A stretch of 64,000 nt of DNA, from contig JAKSZU010000027.1 of the NCBI GenBank assembly GCA_026018925.1, positions 1,198,829-1,262,828 of the forward strand. The letters run 5' to 3'. Shown here piece by piece: positions 43,863 through 54,780 of this stretch. The number at the start of each line of letters is the position of its first letter. Position 1 is the first letter of the stretch. A program made the translations under genes and the position numbers. This DNA comes from Tupaia tana (Eukaryota > Chordata > Mammalia > Scandentia > Tupaiidae). A model generated the notes under the pieces. That model had not been told where the DNA came from and did no database searches. It saw only the letters and a program-made list of their open reading frames with translations.

Positions 43863-45210
43863 GCCACGCACAGCCACGCCCCGGGAGCGCGGGCGGGCCG
43901 GGGACGCCGGGACCTCGGAGTGGGCGTGCGCGGTCTCCACCTGCAATCCGGCTAGGACGCTGAGGCCGGGAGGAGCCGCGCCTGTCCGGGTGTGAGCGGA
44001 GCTTCTCGTGCAGAGCTCAGCGCTGTCCTTCCAGGTGGGGAGAGACACGCTGGGCTCTGTGGGGAGGAGAAGCCACGGCCACGCCGAGCTGGGAGTTCGA
44101 ATTCTAAGGGCCCCTGGGCTCCTGCGTGCTGGGCCTGTGGACACACACGCGTCTCTCCCCAGAGCGCTATGCAGTTTACAGGGGGTTTTAAATTAGAGGA
44201 AGCAAGAACAAGTTTGTTTAAAATCTCTGCCTACACATTCGGGACCCTGCCCGCTCAGCACGTGGAAGACGCGGCAGACAGGTGCACACGGAGGGCTGGG
44301 GCCCGCGGCGACCGCCCGGGACGGACGTTTCCTCCCACGGCAGGGGAGCAGCCCGTGTTCTGGGCGCTGCATGTGGCCTGTGGCAGGGACCCTGTGGTTA
44401 CCTGGTTAGAAGGTGCCCTGGAGTGTGGTGCGGAGAGGCCTGCTCCGGGCTGGGGAACGCAGTGAGGAGACCAGTGCGCTCAGGGCTAGGCCTTCCGGGG
44501 GCTTGGGGCGTCTGTGCGGGCACCGCTCCACCCCCTTGTTGCCGCATTTTCCTCCTGCCGTCTAGTGGGTGAAATCCTGAGTAGCTGGAAGACAGGAAAA
44601 CGCTAAGACTGAGAGGTGGCCCGGTCCAGGGCAGACGCGAAGCCGCCACGCCATCCCTGCAGCGGCCCGGGAACTGGGCAGGACGCCCCGCACCTGCACG
44701 CCATTCCGCTCGCAAGCTCGTTCCAAACCCGGTTCTGAACTGTTCGGAGGCCTCTGACTGCCCCACCTCCTATACCCCGGCTCCCGCTGGGCTCACAATC
44801 GCAGTCGTGGTTCTCTAACCTGCCGCGCCTGTGGCCTTGGTTGGGTAAATCCTTTTGCTGATCCAGACCCTAGTTTTTTTGTCTTTGTTTTCCTCCCGTG
44901 GCACTTTTTCTGGGCTCCTTTAGCCCTCCAGAGAGCACACCAATAATAATAACAAACGTTTTTTAGAGAGGAATCAGAAGCCTGCTTGAATTGAATACAT
45001 AGCAACTCACACTTAATCTGAATTGAATTAAGATGATGTTTTTCCTCATAAATGTAATCTTGAAAAACCTGAACACTATAAAAATGAGTCTGAAAGATCT
45101 CAACTCAGACAAAACCCATTTTTGAACCTTCTGGCTTCTTGAACCTGGGACTCATAAACAAACCCTTTACAAAGACTTAGGGTCTTCTGAGATAAAGACC
45201 TGGATATATC

Positions 45211-45393
45211 TGGGACCTGCAGGTGGTGTAATGGTTATGTTGCTGGACTCCTACGTAGCCAACCAGGGTTCAAGTCCTGACTGTGGCGTGGCCATTCCCC
45301 GGAGGGGGGGTGATTTCTTGCTTTCTGTCTCTCTGTTTCTCTAATGAGTTCATGTGCCCTATAGCAAAAATCTTTCTTTAAAAAAAAAAAAAG
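45211..45393 (+). mobile_element. tRNA-derived SINE, internally deleted
   Basis: The head ggtggtgtaatggttatgttg is followed by the B-box region ggttcaagtcctga, then directly by ctgtggcgtggccattcccc. Confidence 0.82.
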
Positions 45394-45485
45394 ATATGGC
45401 TTTATCAATAGTAATATCAAAAGTGAGATTGAAAAAATATTGGGGTATCTTTATATAAAAGTGAAGGGTGTTAATAATTTTTCAT

Positions 45486-45660
45486 TGGGCCAGCAGGTGG
45501 TTAAGGTGCTGGACTCCCACATGACTGACTGTGGTTCGAGTCCTGGACCTGGTGGCTTGCTTTCTCACTTTCCCTCTCTCTCTCTGTCTCTCTCTTGTGA
45601 GCACACATGCCCTATAGCAAATAAATAAATACAATTAAATAAATAATTATTAACAAATAA
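45486..45660 (+). mobile_element. tRNA-derived SINE, short subtype
   Basis: The head lacks about 8 bp of the A-box side (cagcaggtggttaaggtgc). The tail is aaataaataaatac. Confidence 0.85.
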
Positions 45661-46654
45661 TTTCCGTTAGTAGCAGAATTTCAGTGGCTGACTCACTCGG
45701 GTTCCCTCGGAGTACTTCTCTCTTTGCATGTCAAGTACTCGGTCTCTCACACAGTGCCAGTAAGTTCCGAGAACGGAGTAGGTTCAGGATTGGAAAGCAG
45801 ACTCAGATGGAGGTCTGGAGTGCTCTCAGGGCCAACACCGGTGGTGGGAAGAGAAGTACGGAGAGTGGGGCAGAGGGAGAAGTTGGACTGTGAAGCAGTG
45901 TTACAGAGGGCCTCAGTCGCCCGGCTGGGGCGAAGACGGGACGGGCTGTCAGAGCCCTGAACGGGGGTGAGGAAGCCAGGCGGCCCCAGCTCTGCGTTAG
46001 CCCTGGTGGGGCACGTCCATGGGTGAGGTGAAGGTGCTCTTTTCTGCCAAGGCCATTCTCGAGAGCTAGGAGAATGAACACTTCAGTTCATGAGGGGGAA
46101 CCAGATGGTATAGCACTGAATCTGTGACAAATATTTACAGAAATAAAACAACGATCCTTGTGATCAGAGCTGGGAAGTACGGTATGTGCCTCTCGTGAGA
46201 GTTGGGGCTGGAGCTGAAACACATGGACGGGAATATGGCAGCTCAGCAGGGGGAGAGCTGCCTTCAACCTGTCTGGCTTCACAGTAAGAGGGCTGAAAGG
46301 GGCCCTGTGGGGCCAGCCCCTTGGCCTGGTTGTTTGGAGAGTACTTCTGTAGGGTGAGTCCTTGTGGGCTCCAGTGGTCAAGAAAGACGAATACTACCCT
46401 TTGGAAGTGTGGCTTCTCTTTGCCTTTCTGCTTGAGTTAGGTGTCTATATCCTTTCCAGGCTCCAGCAGGAGGCTGGCCATTCTAGTTAAAATCTCTACT
46501 TTTCGATCTGTAAGGCACAGAACGCTCTCACGTCACTTCCTGGTCCCACGCATTTCAACCTGGCCTTGGAGCTCCTCTGACCTAATCGCTTGCCCACTGT
46601 CACCTCTCCAGAGAGAGACGTGGTAGTGAGTAAGGGCACGGGGAGCTGCACTTG

Positions 46655-46800
46655 TGGCCCCACCACGTGCAGTGTGTGCCTGGGTAAGCTCCTTTAACTC
46701 ATGAAATCTTAGCTTCCTCCTCCATGAAACGGGAGCGATAATAATAGTGCTTACCTCCCAGAATATGTGGTGTGTGAGGAGAAAACAATAAATAACATAA
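46655..46800 (-). mobile_element. MIR
   Basis: ctcctccatgaaacgggagc, gataataatagtgcttacct and ggtgtgtgaggagaaaac match MIR in reverse. Confidence 0.7.
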
Positions 46801-46849
46801 CTAGTAGTGTTACTGTACCAAACGGTGCTCTTTCGACATTCAGCTAACA

Positions 46850-47080
46850 CAACTTTATTGCGTATCCGCTGCATGCCCAGACTAGGTTAAGTGCTACCCT
46901 TGAAGTGTCTGTAATGATAACCATAGCAAAACAAAGATTTTGAATTCCCAGAGCTTACGTGAGAGTGGAAAAAACAGATAATCGTCAAATAAACACAAAG
47001 GTGTGACATAGTTTCAGATGGTAACAAGTTTATGAAGAAAAATTAAACCGGATAAAGGGAGAGGACAGCAGGAGATGGGA
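46850..47080 (+). mobile_element. Ancient mammalian repeat (L2/MIR-like)
   Basis: ctttattgcgtatccgctgc, ccagagcttacgtgagagtg, aataaacacaaaggtgtgac and atgaagaaaaattaaacc follow a common old repeat whose exact name I am unsure of. Confidence 0.45.
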
Positions 47081-47829
47081 GACGTTGTTAGAGGAAGATG
47101 TAGGTAGGAAGGTAGCCATGGTAACCAGCAGGACTGCCCCTCTGAACTGAACGTAAATGCCATCTCCCAAAGAACGCTGCTCCAGCCTCAAGTCGGACTG
47201 CGGGTGGAGTGAGAGAGAACCTCGTGTTTGACAGGCAGCTGCCTCATACGTAGACTTTGAAGAAAGCTTATGCCATAGTGCAGGTGTGCCAGCCCACCAG
47301 GGACAGTCCCTCACAGAGAAGTCTTCCTTACAGGGTGACCCTTCGACTGCTCTCACGTGCTGTTTATCCGTGCTCCATCCCACCACCGTACCCTCTGAAC
47401 TCGAATGGAAGGCCATAGAGAAGACCATACTGAGGGTATTATTCCTGAGGAGGAAGTACCACAGTTTAGCTTAGCTATTGGCAGAATCTGAATTTGATAT
47501 ACCAAATACAAATATATCTTAGGCCTCTCCCATAATTGCTCATTGCTCATAATTGCATATCTTTTTTCTTTTTTCTTCATCTTTCCATCAATGAGTGGTG
47601 TCATTTTCCCAACAGGAGCTTACACTAGAAATCTTGGTGGTACCTGGGATTTCTTCATCTCCTGGATCCTTGCATATTGAATCAGCCCAAATTCTACCAA
47701 GTCCTTTTCCTAACGCCAGGATTGCTGCAGTGTGATTAACTTGAATCTGGAGTTCAGACCCCAACTAGTCACTTACTAGCAAGTTAGTGAGCTGCTTTGT
47801 GCACCCGTTTCTGTGTCTGTGAAGGCAAC

Positions 47830-48235
47830 TGCATTTCTTTTCTACAGCTGCGGCAACAGATCTCCACAAAACGATTCAAATTTATTATCTTACAGCTCTG
47901 GGGTCAGCAGTCTGAAACGGGTCTCGCTGGGCTAAAACCAAGGTGTTGCAGGCTGCCTTCCTTCGGGAGGCTCTTGGGGAAAAGGCACCTTCCCAGTTTC
48001 CCTTCCCCAAGGCTGCTGTGCTCCGGGCGTGTGGCCACATTCGTCTTTAGACCTCAGGCATCGCTTACACACTGACTCTTGCTTTTCTTTTCCACTTGAA
48101 GGAGCTTTATGATTACCTTGGACCCACCTGGAAAACACAAGTTATCTTTAGCTTAAGGTCAGATGATAAGCAACTTGAATCTAACCTGCACCCTTTGCGG
48201 TATTCACGGCTCCGGGGTCAGGACGGGGACAGGTC
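47830..48235 (+). mobile_element. Ancient interspersed repeat, possibly LTR type
   Basis: Text such as cttttctacagctgcggcaa, tctccacaaaacgattcaaa, ttatcttacagctctggggt and tcacggctccggggtcagga follows the same plan as the copy at 60.80-61.20 kb. I recognise the plan but not the family name with certainty. Confidence 0.5.
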
Positions 48236-48574
48236 TGGAGGCCACCGTCCTGCCTACCACCGTGCCTCTCTCAGAGGGTCCCGAGGGAGTCCGGGAGGTG
48301 ACGCTGCGCTCCATTCCCCTCACCACCTGTCTGAATGCTCAGTGTGGTGTGAGCGGTCGATAAGCCTCACCTTGTTGGTGGGGTGACTCTGTCCTCAGTC
48401 GCTCTCGCGCCTCCCAAGCCACCTTCCCTGCTGGCCCCAGTGCTCCCAAGGACGAACCTCCTCGTACTCAGTAGTTCTCATGTGGGGCTCCCTCCTCTTC
48501 TTTCGAGACCCTGCATTTTCTAAACGTCCACCCACTATCTCTAACAGTTCATTTTCCTGTCTTCCACCAGAATA

Positions 48575-48715
48575 TTGGTGTCAAAATGCTGTCCATGAAC
48601 AGAGCCTGTGAGAAACGCAGAGTCCAAGCAGCAGCTCGCTCAGTCAGATGGACCAGAACCTCCGTTTTAACAAGACCCAAGTGACTCTCACGTCCAATGA
48701 AGTTTGAAGACTGTT
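48575..48715. mobile_element. MER5-like fragment
   Basis: gagaaacgcagagtccaagc, cctccgttttaacaagaccc and agtttgaagactgttctg. It ends just before the 59/63-bp minisatellite. Confidence 0.6.
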
Positions 48716-48775
48716 CTGTAAAGTGAATGCCTGGTAAGCAGAAGGTGCTAAGCAAGTGTTTATTGAATAAAGTAA

Positions 48776-49312
48776 CATGTATGTATCAGGTCACTGTGTC
48801 GGGCATGAGGCTTCCGTGGCAGTACTGTAAGTAGCACGTATGTACCAGGTCACTGTGTCAGGCGTGAGGCTCCTGTGGCAGTACTGTAAGTAACACGTAC
48901 GTACCGGGTCACTGTGTCGGGCGTGAGGCTTCCGTGACAGTACTGTAAGTAACACGTATGTATCAGGTCACTGTGTCAGGCGTGAGGCTTCCGTGACAGT
49001 ACTGTAAGTTACACGTATGTATGTACCAAGTCACTGTGTCAGGCATGAGGCTCCCATGGCAGTACTGTAAGTAACACGTATGTATGTACCAGGTCACTGT
49101 GTCAGGCATGAGGCTCCTGTGGCAGTATTGTAAGTAACACGTACATACCAGATCACTGTGTCGGGCGTGAGGCTTCCGTGACAGTACTGTAAGTAACACG
49201 TATGTATCAGGTCACTGTGTCAGGTGTGAGGCTCCCGTGACAGTACTGTAAGTTACATGTATGTACTTACCAGGTCACTGTGTCGGGCGTGAGGCTCCCG
49301 TGGCAGTACTGG
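48776..49312. repeat. 59/63-bp minisatellite, 9 units
   Basis: The GGTCACTGTG word (or a one-base variant) recurs at 48789, 48848, 48907, 48966, 49029, 49092, 49151, 49210 and 49273. Steps are 59 or 63 because of an extra 4 bases in the gtatgta stretch. The minus-strand ORF with repeating HARHSD/MPDTVTW blocks is a product of the repeat. Confidence 0.95.
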
Positions 49313-49861
49313 GACTCTCCGGCTCTCTGCCTCTCCTCCTTATACCGTTCTCACATCTCACTGTAGCCTCCAGGGTGCTCAGTCTGGAATGGTTTCAAGG
49401 TGGGCTCTCACGCTCCTCCAGAATCACACAGGGCATCATGGAGTCCAGACAGGCAAAGATTCGGATCTGTTTTGCTAATCAGCAGACCCCAGCCCATGTG
49501 CCGGATGCCCGGCTTGCAGTAAATGCTCCATCATGTTGATGAGCGAGAAAATCTATGCGCCCCCCCAGTGGAAACCCCCACCCGATGTGGGAACCATCCT
49601 CAACTCCAATCTGTTCAGGAAGGTGCTCTTCCCTCCATCAGGGATAGACCATGCCACACCGTTCTCCTGTCCCAGCACAGGGGAGTGCTCTTCCCCAAGG
49701 ATGGGTGGGTGGTTGCTCCAGAGACGAAATGCTCACAGGAGAGAGAGAGACAGTGCTGCAGGGCGCAGTCGCCAAAGACACAGACGTCTGAGGGCCAGTC
49801 ATTCACACAGGAAGCAGAGCTGTCATGGCAGAACGAATGCCAAGGTTGCTGTTATAAAGCC

Positions 49862-50005
49862 CCCCCTGAATATATACATATATACATATATGCATGTTTG
49901 TGGGGCGTGGCCAGAGACCCCATCCCCTCACCACCTGCCCCCTGAATATATACATGTATGCATGTTTGTGGGGCGTGGCCAGAGTCCCCATCCCCTCACC
50001 ACCTG
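49862..50005. repeat. 76-bp tandem duplication
   Basis: CCCCCTGAATATATACAT at 49862 recurs at 49938. Both copies end in CCATCCCCTCACCACCTG. The second is shorter in its atatacat stretch. It lies at the edge of the GC-rich block at 50.0-50.5 kb. Confidence 0.92.
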
Positions 50006-50540
50006 TCTGGACACCTGGCCCACCATCAGTTTGCTGATGCCTGTGGTTCCCAGGACTGGCTGCGTCACTAGCAGGTCCCAGGCCGTCCAGCGCTGCCAGC
50101 ACCAGGTGTCCAGATAGGCCTCGGTACCTACCAGCACCTGCGCAGCCTGGAACCCCCGAAGCCAACCAGCCCAGCAGCCACACCAGTGGAGGAGCCCTCG
50201 CTGCACTCGCTGTCGCTGTCCGGACATACAGGGCCGCGGGGTGACCGGGACGTCGGTGCCCACCTTGTGCAGAGCTTGGCGGCGTTGGCAGCGTTTCACC
50301 TCTATCACCTTGCAGACAGCTCCTCCAGCCCCTCCATAGTGCTTGCACCGCTCGGGGAAGGGCTGCACGAGACCTGGGCGGCCAGCGCCACCTCCCCACA
50401 CCGTTCTGCCCTGCGGCACCACCTGGTAGCCTTTGGGGGCCCAGGGCCAGGTACCAGGGCCAGGGCGCGGCCCTCAGTCAATCTTAATGAGTGGTTGCCA
50501 TCGAGCCCTGAGGTAAGCAATGCCTCAATATCTTAAGTAA
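50005..50540 (-). pseudogene. GC-rich block with partly open frames, possible degraded coding sequence
   Basis: The minus strand is open in two frames for 165-198 codons over a GC-rich, CpG-containing block set in AT-richer DNA. One frame reads GYQVVPQGRTVWGGG and later KHYGGAGGAVCKVIEVK. I do not recognise a family, no single frame covers the whole block, and GC-rich DNA gives open frames by chance. An old retrocopy or a GC-rich repeat are both possible. Confidence 0.25.
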
Positions 50541-50660
50541 TTCCTCAAGTTAGGCAGTGCTTCAATTTTGATGAAGGGCAGACCCAGGAACACGTGCTCA
50601 AAGCTCGGACACCAGATAACCCCCTTCCATTCCAACACGGCTAGTGTTTGTGTTTTTCTG

Positions 50661-50686
50661 GGACCAGCAGTTAGCGTAATGTCTGT
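50661..50686 (+). mobile_element. Isolated 25-bp SINE head flanked by direct repeats
   Basis: GGGACCAGCAGTTAGCGTAATG is the exact head of the young SINEs and stops there. tgtgtttttct occurs immediately before it and again just after it, so it looks like a tiny insertion with target duplication. Confidence 0.65.
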
Positions 50687-50734
50687 GTTTTTCTAGGAGC
50701 ATATTTCAGGATAAGTCTGCGATTGCTGTTTACC

Positions 50735-51010
50735 TGCCTGGAATGCACTGTGCCCTGCCTTCCGGCTCTGTGCTTCCTTTACATCCACACAACTGTGTCT
50801 CAGTCTCTCCTGACTGTCCCAAGGAGTTATTGTATCACCACCTTTTCTGTCCCACAGCCTTTGCACTCGTCCCTGTTATAACAATGACGTTTACTTACGC
50901 TCTCTTCTCTCCGGATAGACGTGAGATTCTTGTTGTAAGCTGTCTGATTCTCTCATGTCCTCACTGACTCCCAGAGTTCGCCAGCACGTAGTAGGCATCT
51001 GTGAATGTTT
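50735..51010 (+). mobile_element. L2-like LINE fragment
   Basis: cctgcctggaatgcactgtg, cagcctttgcactcgtccc and gcacgtagtaggcatctgtg follow L2 3' text. Confidence 0.6.
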
Positions 51011-51479
51011 GGAGATGTCAGCCCCATTATCAGGAGAGGCAGCCGGACCTGCCAGTACTTAGGAGACCTCAGAGAAGGGACAGCTGACTGCTGTGGGCAC
51101 ACGCCTGGCCTGCATGTGTAAACAAGTAAGCAGACCGGGATGGCCGCTGATCGGTCGTTGCTGTGATTTGTAGGAGCGAGGTCTGCTGGGAACAGCCTGA
51201 TTAGAAGAAGGGTAATGTCCTTGTTTCTTGGTGAGTACACCACAGTTATGCAGATCCCGAGACCTAGCTACCAAATGCTTTGTATAAGCTAATAGTATTA
51301 AAATACTGTGGGTCTTAAAATTTATTATCTTTAAGAAGTATTTGAAATTTTATTACCAGAAGGGTGTTCTCTGAAATAAAGATGCCAACTAAAAGTAAAC
51401 AAAATTCTGCCTTTCGTGAGATACTCGGGTTAGTCATGTTGAAGACATCCATGGCAAACCACACACTGAATTAAAAACT

Positions 51480-51580
51480 CCCCCTTCTCTTCTCCCCTTT
51501 CTCCTTCTTTCCCTCCTTCTCTTCCTCCTTCTGCCCTTCCTCCCTCTCCCCTCCATTTCGCTTTCCTCCTTTCTCGTTTT
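51480..51580. repeat. Homopyrimidine tract (CCTTCT-rich)
   Basis: About 100 bp nearly free of purines on the plus strand, made of ccttctccct-like words. Such tracts can form triplex DNA (established property). Confidence 0.8.
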
Positions 51581-51787
51581 GAAATATTTATTGAGCGCTC
51601 ATGTTACCAAACTCAAAGCAGGTTGCCCTGCCTGCAGGCTGCAAACCGAACCGTAGATAAGTGTGATGACAAAAGTCAGCTTTATTGCCGTGCGTTGAAC
51701 AAGGAGAGCAGATGCTAATGCTGAAAAAGCCTGATCTCCTCTGAGAGTTTCAAGCATGCATTTAAAAAACTCATTTAGAATTTTATT

Positions 51788-52032
51788 TTTAGAAGAACAT
51801 CATCCTGTATTCATGATAGAGTGTGTGCACACTTATGGAATCAGAGAGAGGCACCCTCCATGCCTCCCAGGGTGCGGTCACGCACAGTCCCCCCCGAGCT
51901 TCAGTCTGAGTCAGCTCCTGGCACTCGGTGCATGCGTGGTGTGTCCCAGGCCGATGGAGCAGGCACTGGATACATGGTAGTTGTGTGGGAGCCGCGTTCT
52001 CCTGAGTAGCTACAACTGCTGCACCACAGGCG
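51788..52032 (-). mobile_element. SINE, second family
   Basis: ctgtattcatgatagagtgt, ggtgcggtcacgcacag and a head of ccacaggcggccc. Confidence 0.5.
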
Positions 52033-52105
52033 GCCCCTGTTTTATTTATTTATTTAGACTTTTTTTCATTTTTAGGTTTTTGCCATAGAGTGTGTGCACT
52101 TGCTG

Positions 52106-52144
<39 letters not shown>

Positions 52145-52225
52145 GAAAAATGAGAAATCACCCACTGAGGGAGATGGTCACGTCACAATCCACTCACCTC
52201 TTGGGATTTGGGGCACACATCCTCA
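52033..52225 (-). mobile_element. tRNA-derived SINE truncated by an L1
   Basis: The tail ttttgccatagagtgtgtgc and body are present. It breaks off at ttggggcacacatcctca, exactly where the L1-related inverted repeat starts. Confidence 0.8.
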
Positions 52226-52354
52226 CCTTCTGAAATACCCATTATACAAATATTTGGGAAGTTCGTGTTATTTCCGAAAGTAATGAAGATAACATTTGAA
52301 AAATTCTAGATAACATGAACTTCCCAATATTTGTATAATGGGTATTCCAGAAGG
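52226..52354. repeat. Inverted repeat, about 45-bp arms, at the L1 5' junction
   Basis: The left arm 52226-52271 and right arm 52310-52354 are reverse complements with about three differences. The spacer is 38 bp. The right arm continues into L1 text, so the left arm is an inverted copy of the same L1 segment. Confidence 0.9.
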
Positions 52355-53378
52355 CGAAGAAGCTGCTAAAGTCATCGAAAATCTCTTCCATGGAATATTA
52401 TCTAAAAACTTTCAAAATCTGGAGAAACAAGGAGAAATTCAGACCTGAGAATAAAAAAATTTCCAAATAGGATCAACATAAGAAGATTCTCCCACTGGCA
52501 CATCATAGCCAGATTGGTAAAAATCAAAGATAATGACAATATTCTAAAACTATGCAAGAGAGACATCCAAGAGTTAGTTACAGGTTATCCCATTTAGTGA
52601 ACATCAGACCTCGCAACTGAAACAATGCAGGCAAAGAAAGAATGGGAAGACATATGCAAAACATTAAAAAAGACAATCTCAACCAAGAATACTATACCTA
52701 GCAAGGTTACCCTTCAAATGGGAAGAACGAATAAAATCATTCTAAGGTAAACAAAAACTGAAAAAATTCACTAACACTAGATCAACAAATAAAAAAAAAA
52801 GGAAGAAATGGAAGACCTCTATGAGGAAAACTATGAAAAACTTTCAAAAGAAATTGAAAAAGAATTTAAATATGTGAAAAAACACTCCATACTCCTGTAT
52901 TGGAAGGATTACTATAATCAGAATGTCAATCCTACCCTAATTAGTCTATGCAGTCAATGCAATTTTGATCAATCTACCACAGATATTCCTCATGGAAACA
53001 GAAAAAACAATCATAAAATTTGTCACCAAAGCAATACTGTTCAAGAAAAATGGAGTAGGAAGCATCTCACTCCCTGACCAGAAAATGTGTTACAAAGCAG
53101 TGATAATCAAAACAGCATGGTACTGGCACAAAAACAGGCAGATAGACCAATGGAACAGAACTGAGAGCCCCCAAATAAACCCCCAAATATATTGCTAACT
53201 GATCGTTGGCATAGGACACAGGACAATCCAGTGGGGAAAAGAAAATCTCTTCAGCAAATGGTGCTGGGAAAACCGGAAATCCATTCACAGGAGAATGAAA
53301 GTGGACAACTATCTATCACCATTAACAAAAATCAACTCAAAATAGATCAAGGATCTAAACATTAAACTTCAGACTATA
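52310..53378 (+). mobile_element. L1 LINE, part 1, inactivated
   Basis: The start carries text like ggtattccagaaggcgaaga (end of an ORF1-type region). Further right, agcatggtactggcacaaaa, aatggaacagaactgagag and aaatggtgctgggaaaacc are the familiar ORF2 C-terminal text. Frames are broken throughout and much of the element is missing. Confidence 0.85.
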
Positions 53379-53637
53379 GGAACCAGCACATGGCGAAATG
53401 GTTATGTCACTGGATTCCCAGTAGTTGACTGCAGTTTGTGTCCTGGACACGACAACTTAAAATTCATGCCAGGTGCATGTGCATGCATGCCCAAAATACC
53501 AAGGGGGTGAATGGAAGAGAAAGAATTGTGGCATGGTCCTCCCCCTGCCGTGGCTGTAATTTCTTGTTCTCTGTCTCTCTGATAAACACACGTGGCCTAT
53601 AGCAAAAATCTTTCAAAGAGCTAAAGAAAAGAAAAAA
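53379..53637 (+). mobile_element. tRNA-derived SINE inside the L1
   Basis: Flanked by aaacttcagactata / aaacctcaaactata, the L1 text duplicated on insertion. The head is ggaaccagcacatggcg. Confidence 0.88.
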
Positions 53638-53711
53638 GAAACCTCAAACTATAAAACTACTGGGAGAAAAATACAAGGAAAACTCTACTGGAGATGATGG
53701 TATAGGCAAAG
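53638..53711 (+). mobile_element. L1 LINE, part 2
   Basis: A short continuation of the interrupted L1 (ataaaactactgggagaaa) up to the target duplication of the next insert. Confidence 0.8.
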
Positions 53712-54780
53712 GCTATTTTTAAAATTTAATTTTAATTTTATTTTTTTCTTCTCTGCATGTTTTATTTTTTAATTAATTAATTATTTTTTACATTTTTTCA
53801 CATTTACTTTACATATAAAAAATTTTGCTCATACTCCAGTTCTTGACAATTAATAAACAACTTTCAAAATTTTAAAATGCTGAATTTTAAAGATAATGTT
53901 CAAAATATTTCTTATAATTTTGTTTGTGACTTTCTGCAACAGCAGAAACATTATGGTTTTAAATATTTTTGAGAAAATATTTGTATGTCAACTACTCAAA
54001 TTGTTGAAAAGCAAATGCCCAGCACACTAGTCACACATAAACCTTCTCAATTCAGCCCTGCCTACCACGTATTCTGTGATATACCATCTGCTAGCAAAGA
54101 TCAGTCTCTTTTTCTTCCTTCAACGTCTTTCTCATGATAATCCTCTGGTGTGGTTGCTCTTTTGCAATCTCTACTGAGATAACGGGAAAATGACTGGAAA
54201 AGTCCAGGTTATTCTATGTTATAAATTCTTTCATGTATCTTCTCTAACCCTCTCTTCCAGGCAGAACTATTTATGGTGCCTGGCCATCTTTCTAAGAGCT
54301 TCCCTGTTGGCTTCCTTGAGATCCACCTTAGTTCCATAGTTTTCTGATTGATCTTCGGATATGACATTCCAGTCAAAGCCCTGTCCATTAATGAGTATTT
54401 CCAATTTCTGATTCAATGCAACAAGCATTATTGAACTTATGCAAATAGCCCTTCTGCCACAAAATAAGAATACCCCAAATAGGGACAAGAAGGATCAATG
54501 ACAACATTGAATGCTAACTTCCAGGATTTAAGTGGAAAGATTGGACGACAGCAACACTGCATATTCAACAGAAGAGAGTTTGAACATAGAATTAGAAGTA
54601 GAATTTTATGACTTTTGAGTAAAACATTACTGATTTTTTCTTAATTTGCTTTATTTTTCCAATTTAAACATTTTACTTTCTTTTGAGTTGTTGATAGGTT
54701 CAGCAATTTGTTGAAATATTTTTCTTGTTTGTTTCTTTAAATGGAAACAAACTTTTCTTCCTTCCGGATCCCTCTTGAAT
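53712..54780 (-). pseudogene. 1.07-kb insert with retrocopy features, source gene not recognised
   Basis: The insert splits the L1 and is bordered by the exact 14-bp duplication TGGTATAGGCAAAG at 53698-53711 and 54781-54794. Its left end is T-rich, so its sense strand is minus. Read that way it ends in an AATAAA followed about 15-20 nt later by an A-rich tail, like a reverse-transcribed mRNA. A minus-strand frame (54488-54267) ends GTKVDLKEANREALRKMARH, which looks protein-like, but I cannot assign it. Upstream frames are broken. It could also be an uncommon non-LTR element. Confidence 0.5.

Larger units (their letters stand above)
43360..44400. promoter_or_regulatory. CpG-rich region around the ACP3 promoter and exon 1
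   Basis: CpG dinucleotides are dense here and sparse in the flanking kilobases. The core, 43480-43960, contains exon 1. The 212-residue plus-strand ORF across it (43317-43955) is what a stop-poor GC-rich stretch produces. The borders are visual estimates. Confidence 0.7.

Noticed and set aside
43317..43955. 212-codon plus-strand ORF over the CpG region
   Set aside because: It is antisense to ACP3 exon 1 and its promoter. Stop codons are rare in such GC-rich DNA, and the residues (R, P, G, A) show no family.
48963..49199. 78-codon minus-strand ORF with internal repeats
   Set aside because: It is the 59/63-bp minisatellite read through; the repeated residues follow the DNA unit.
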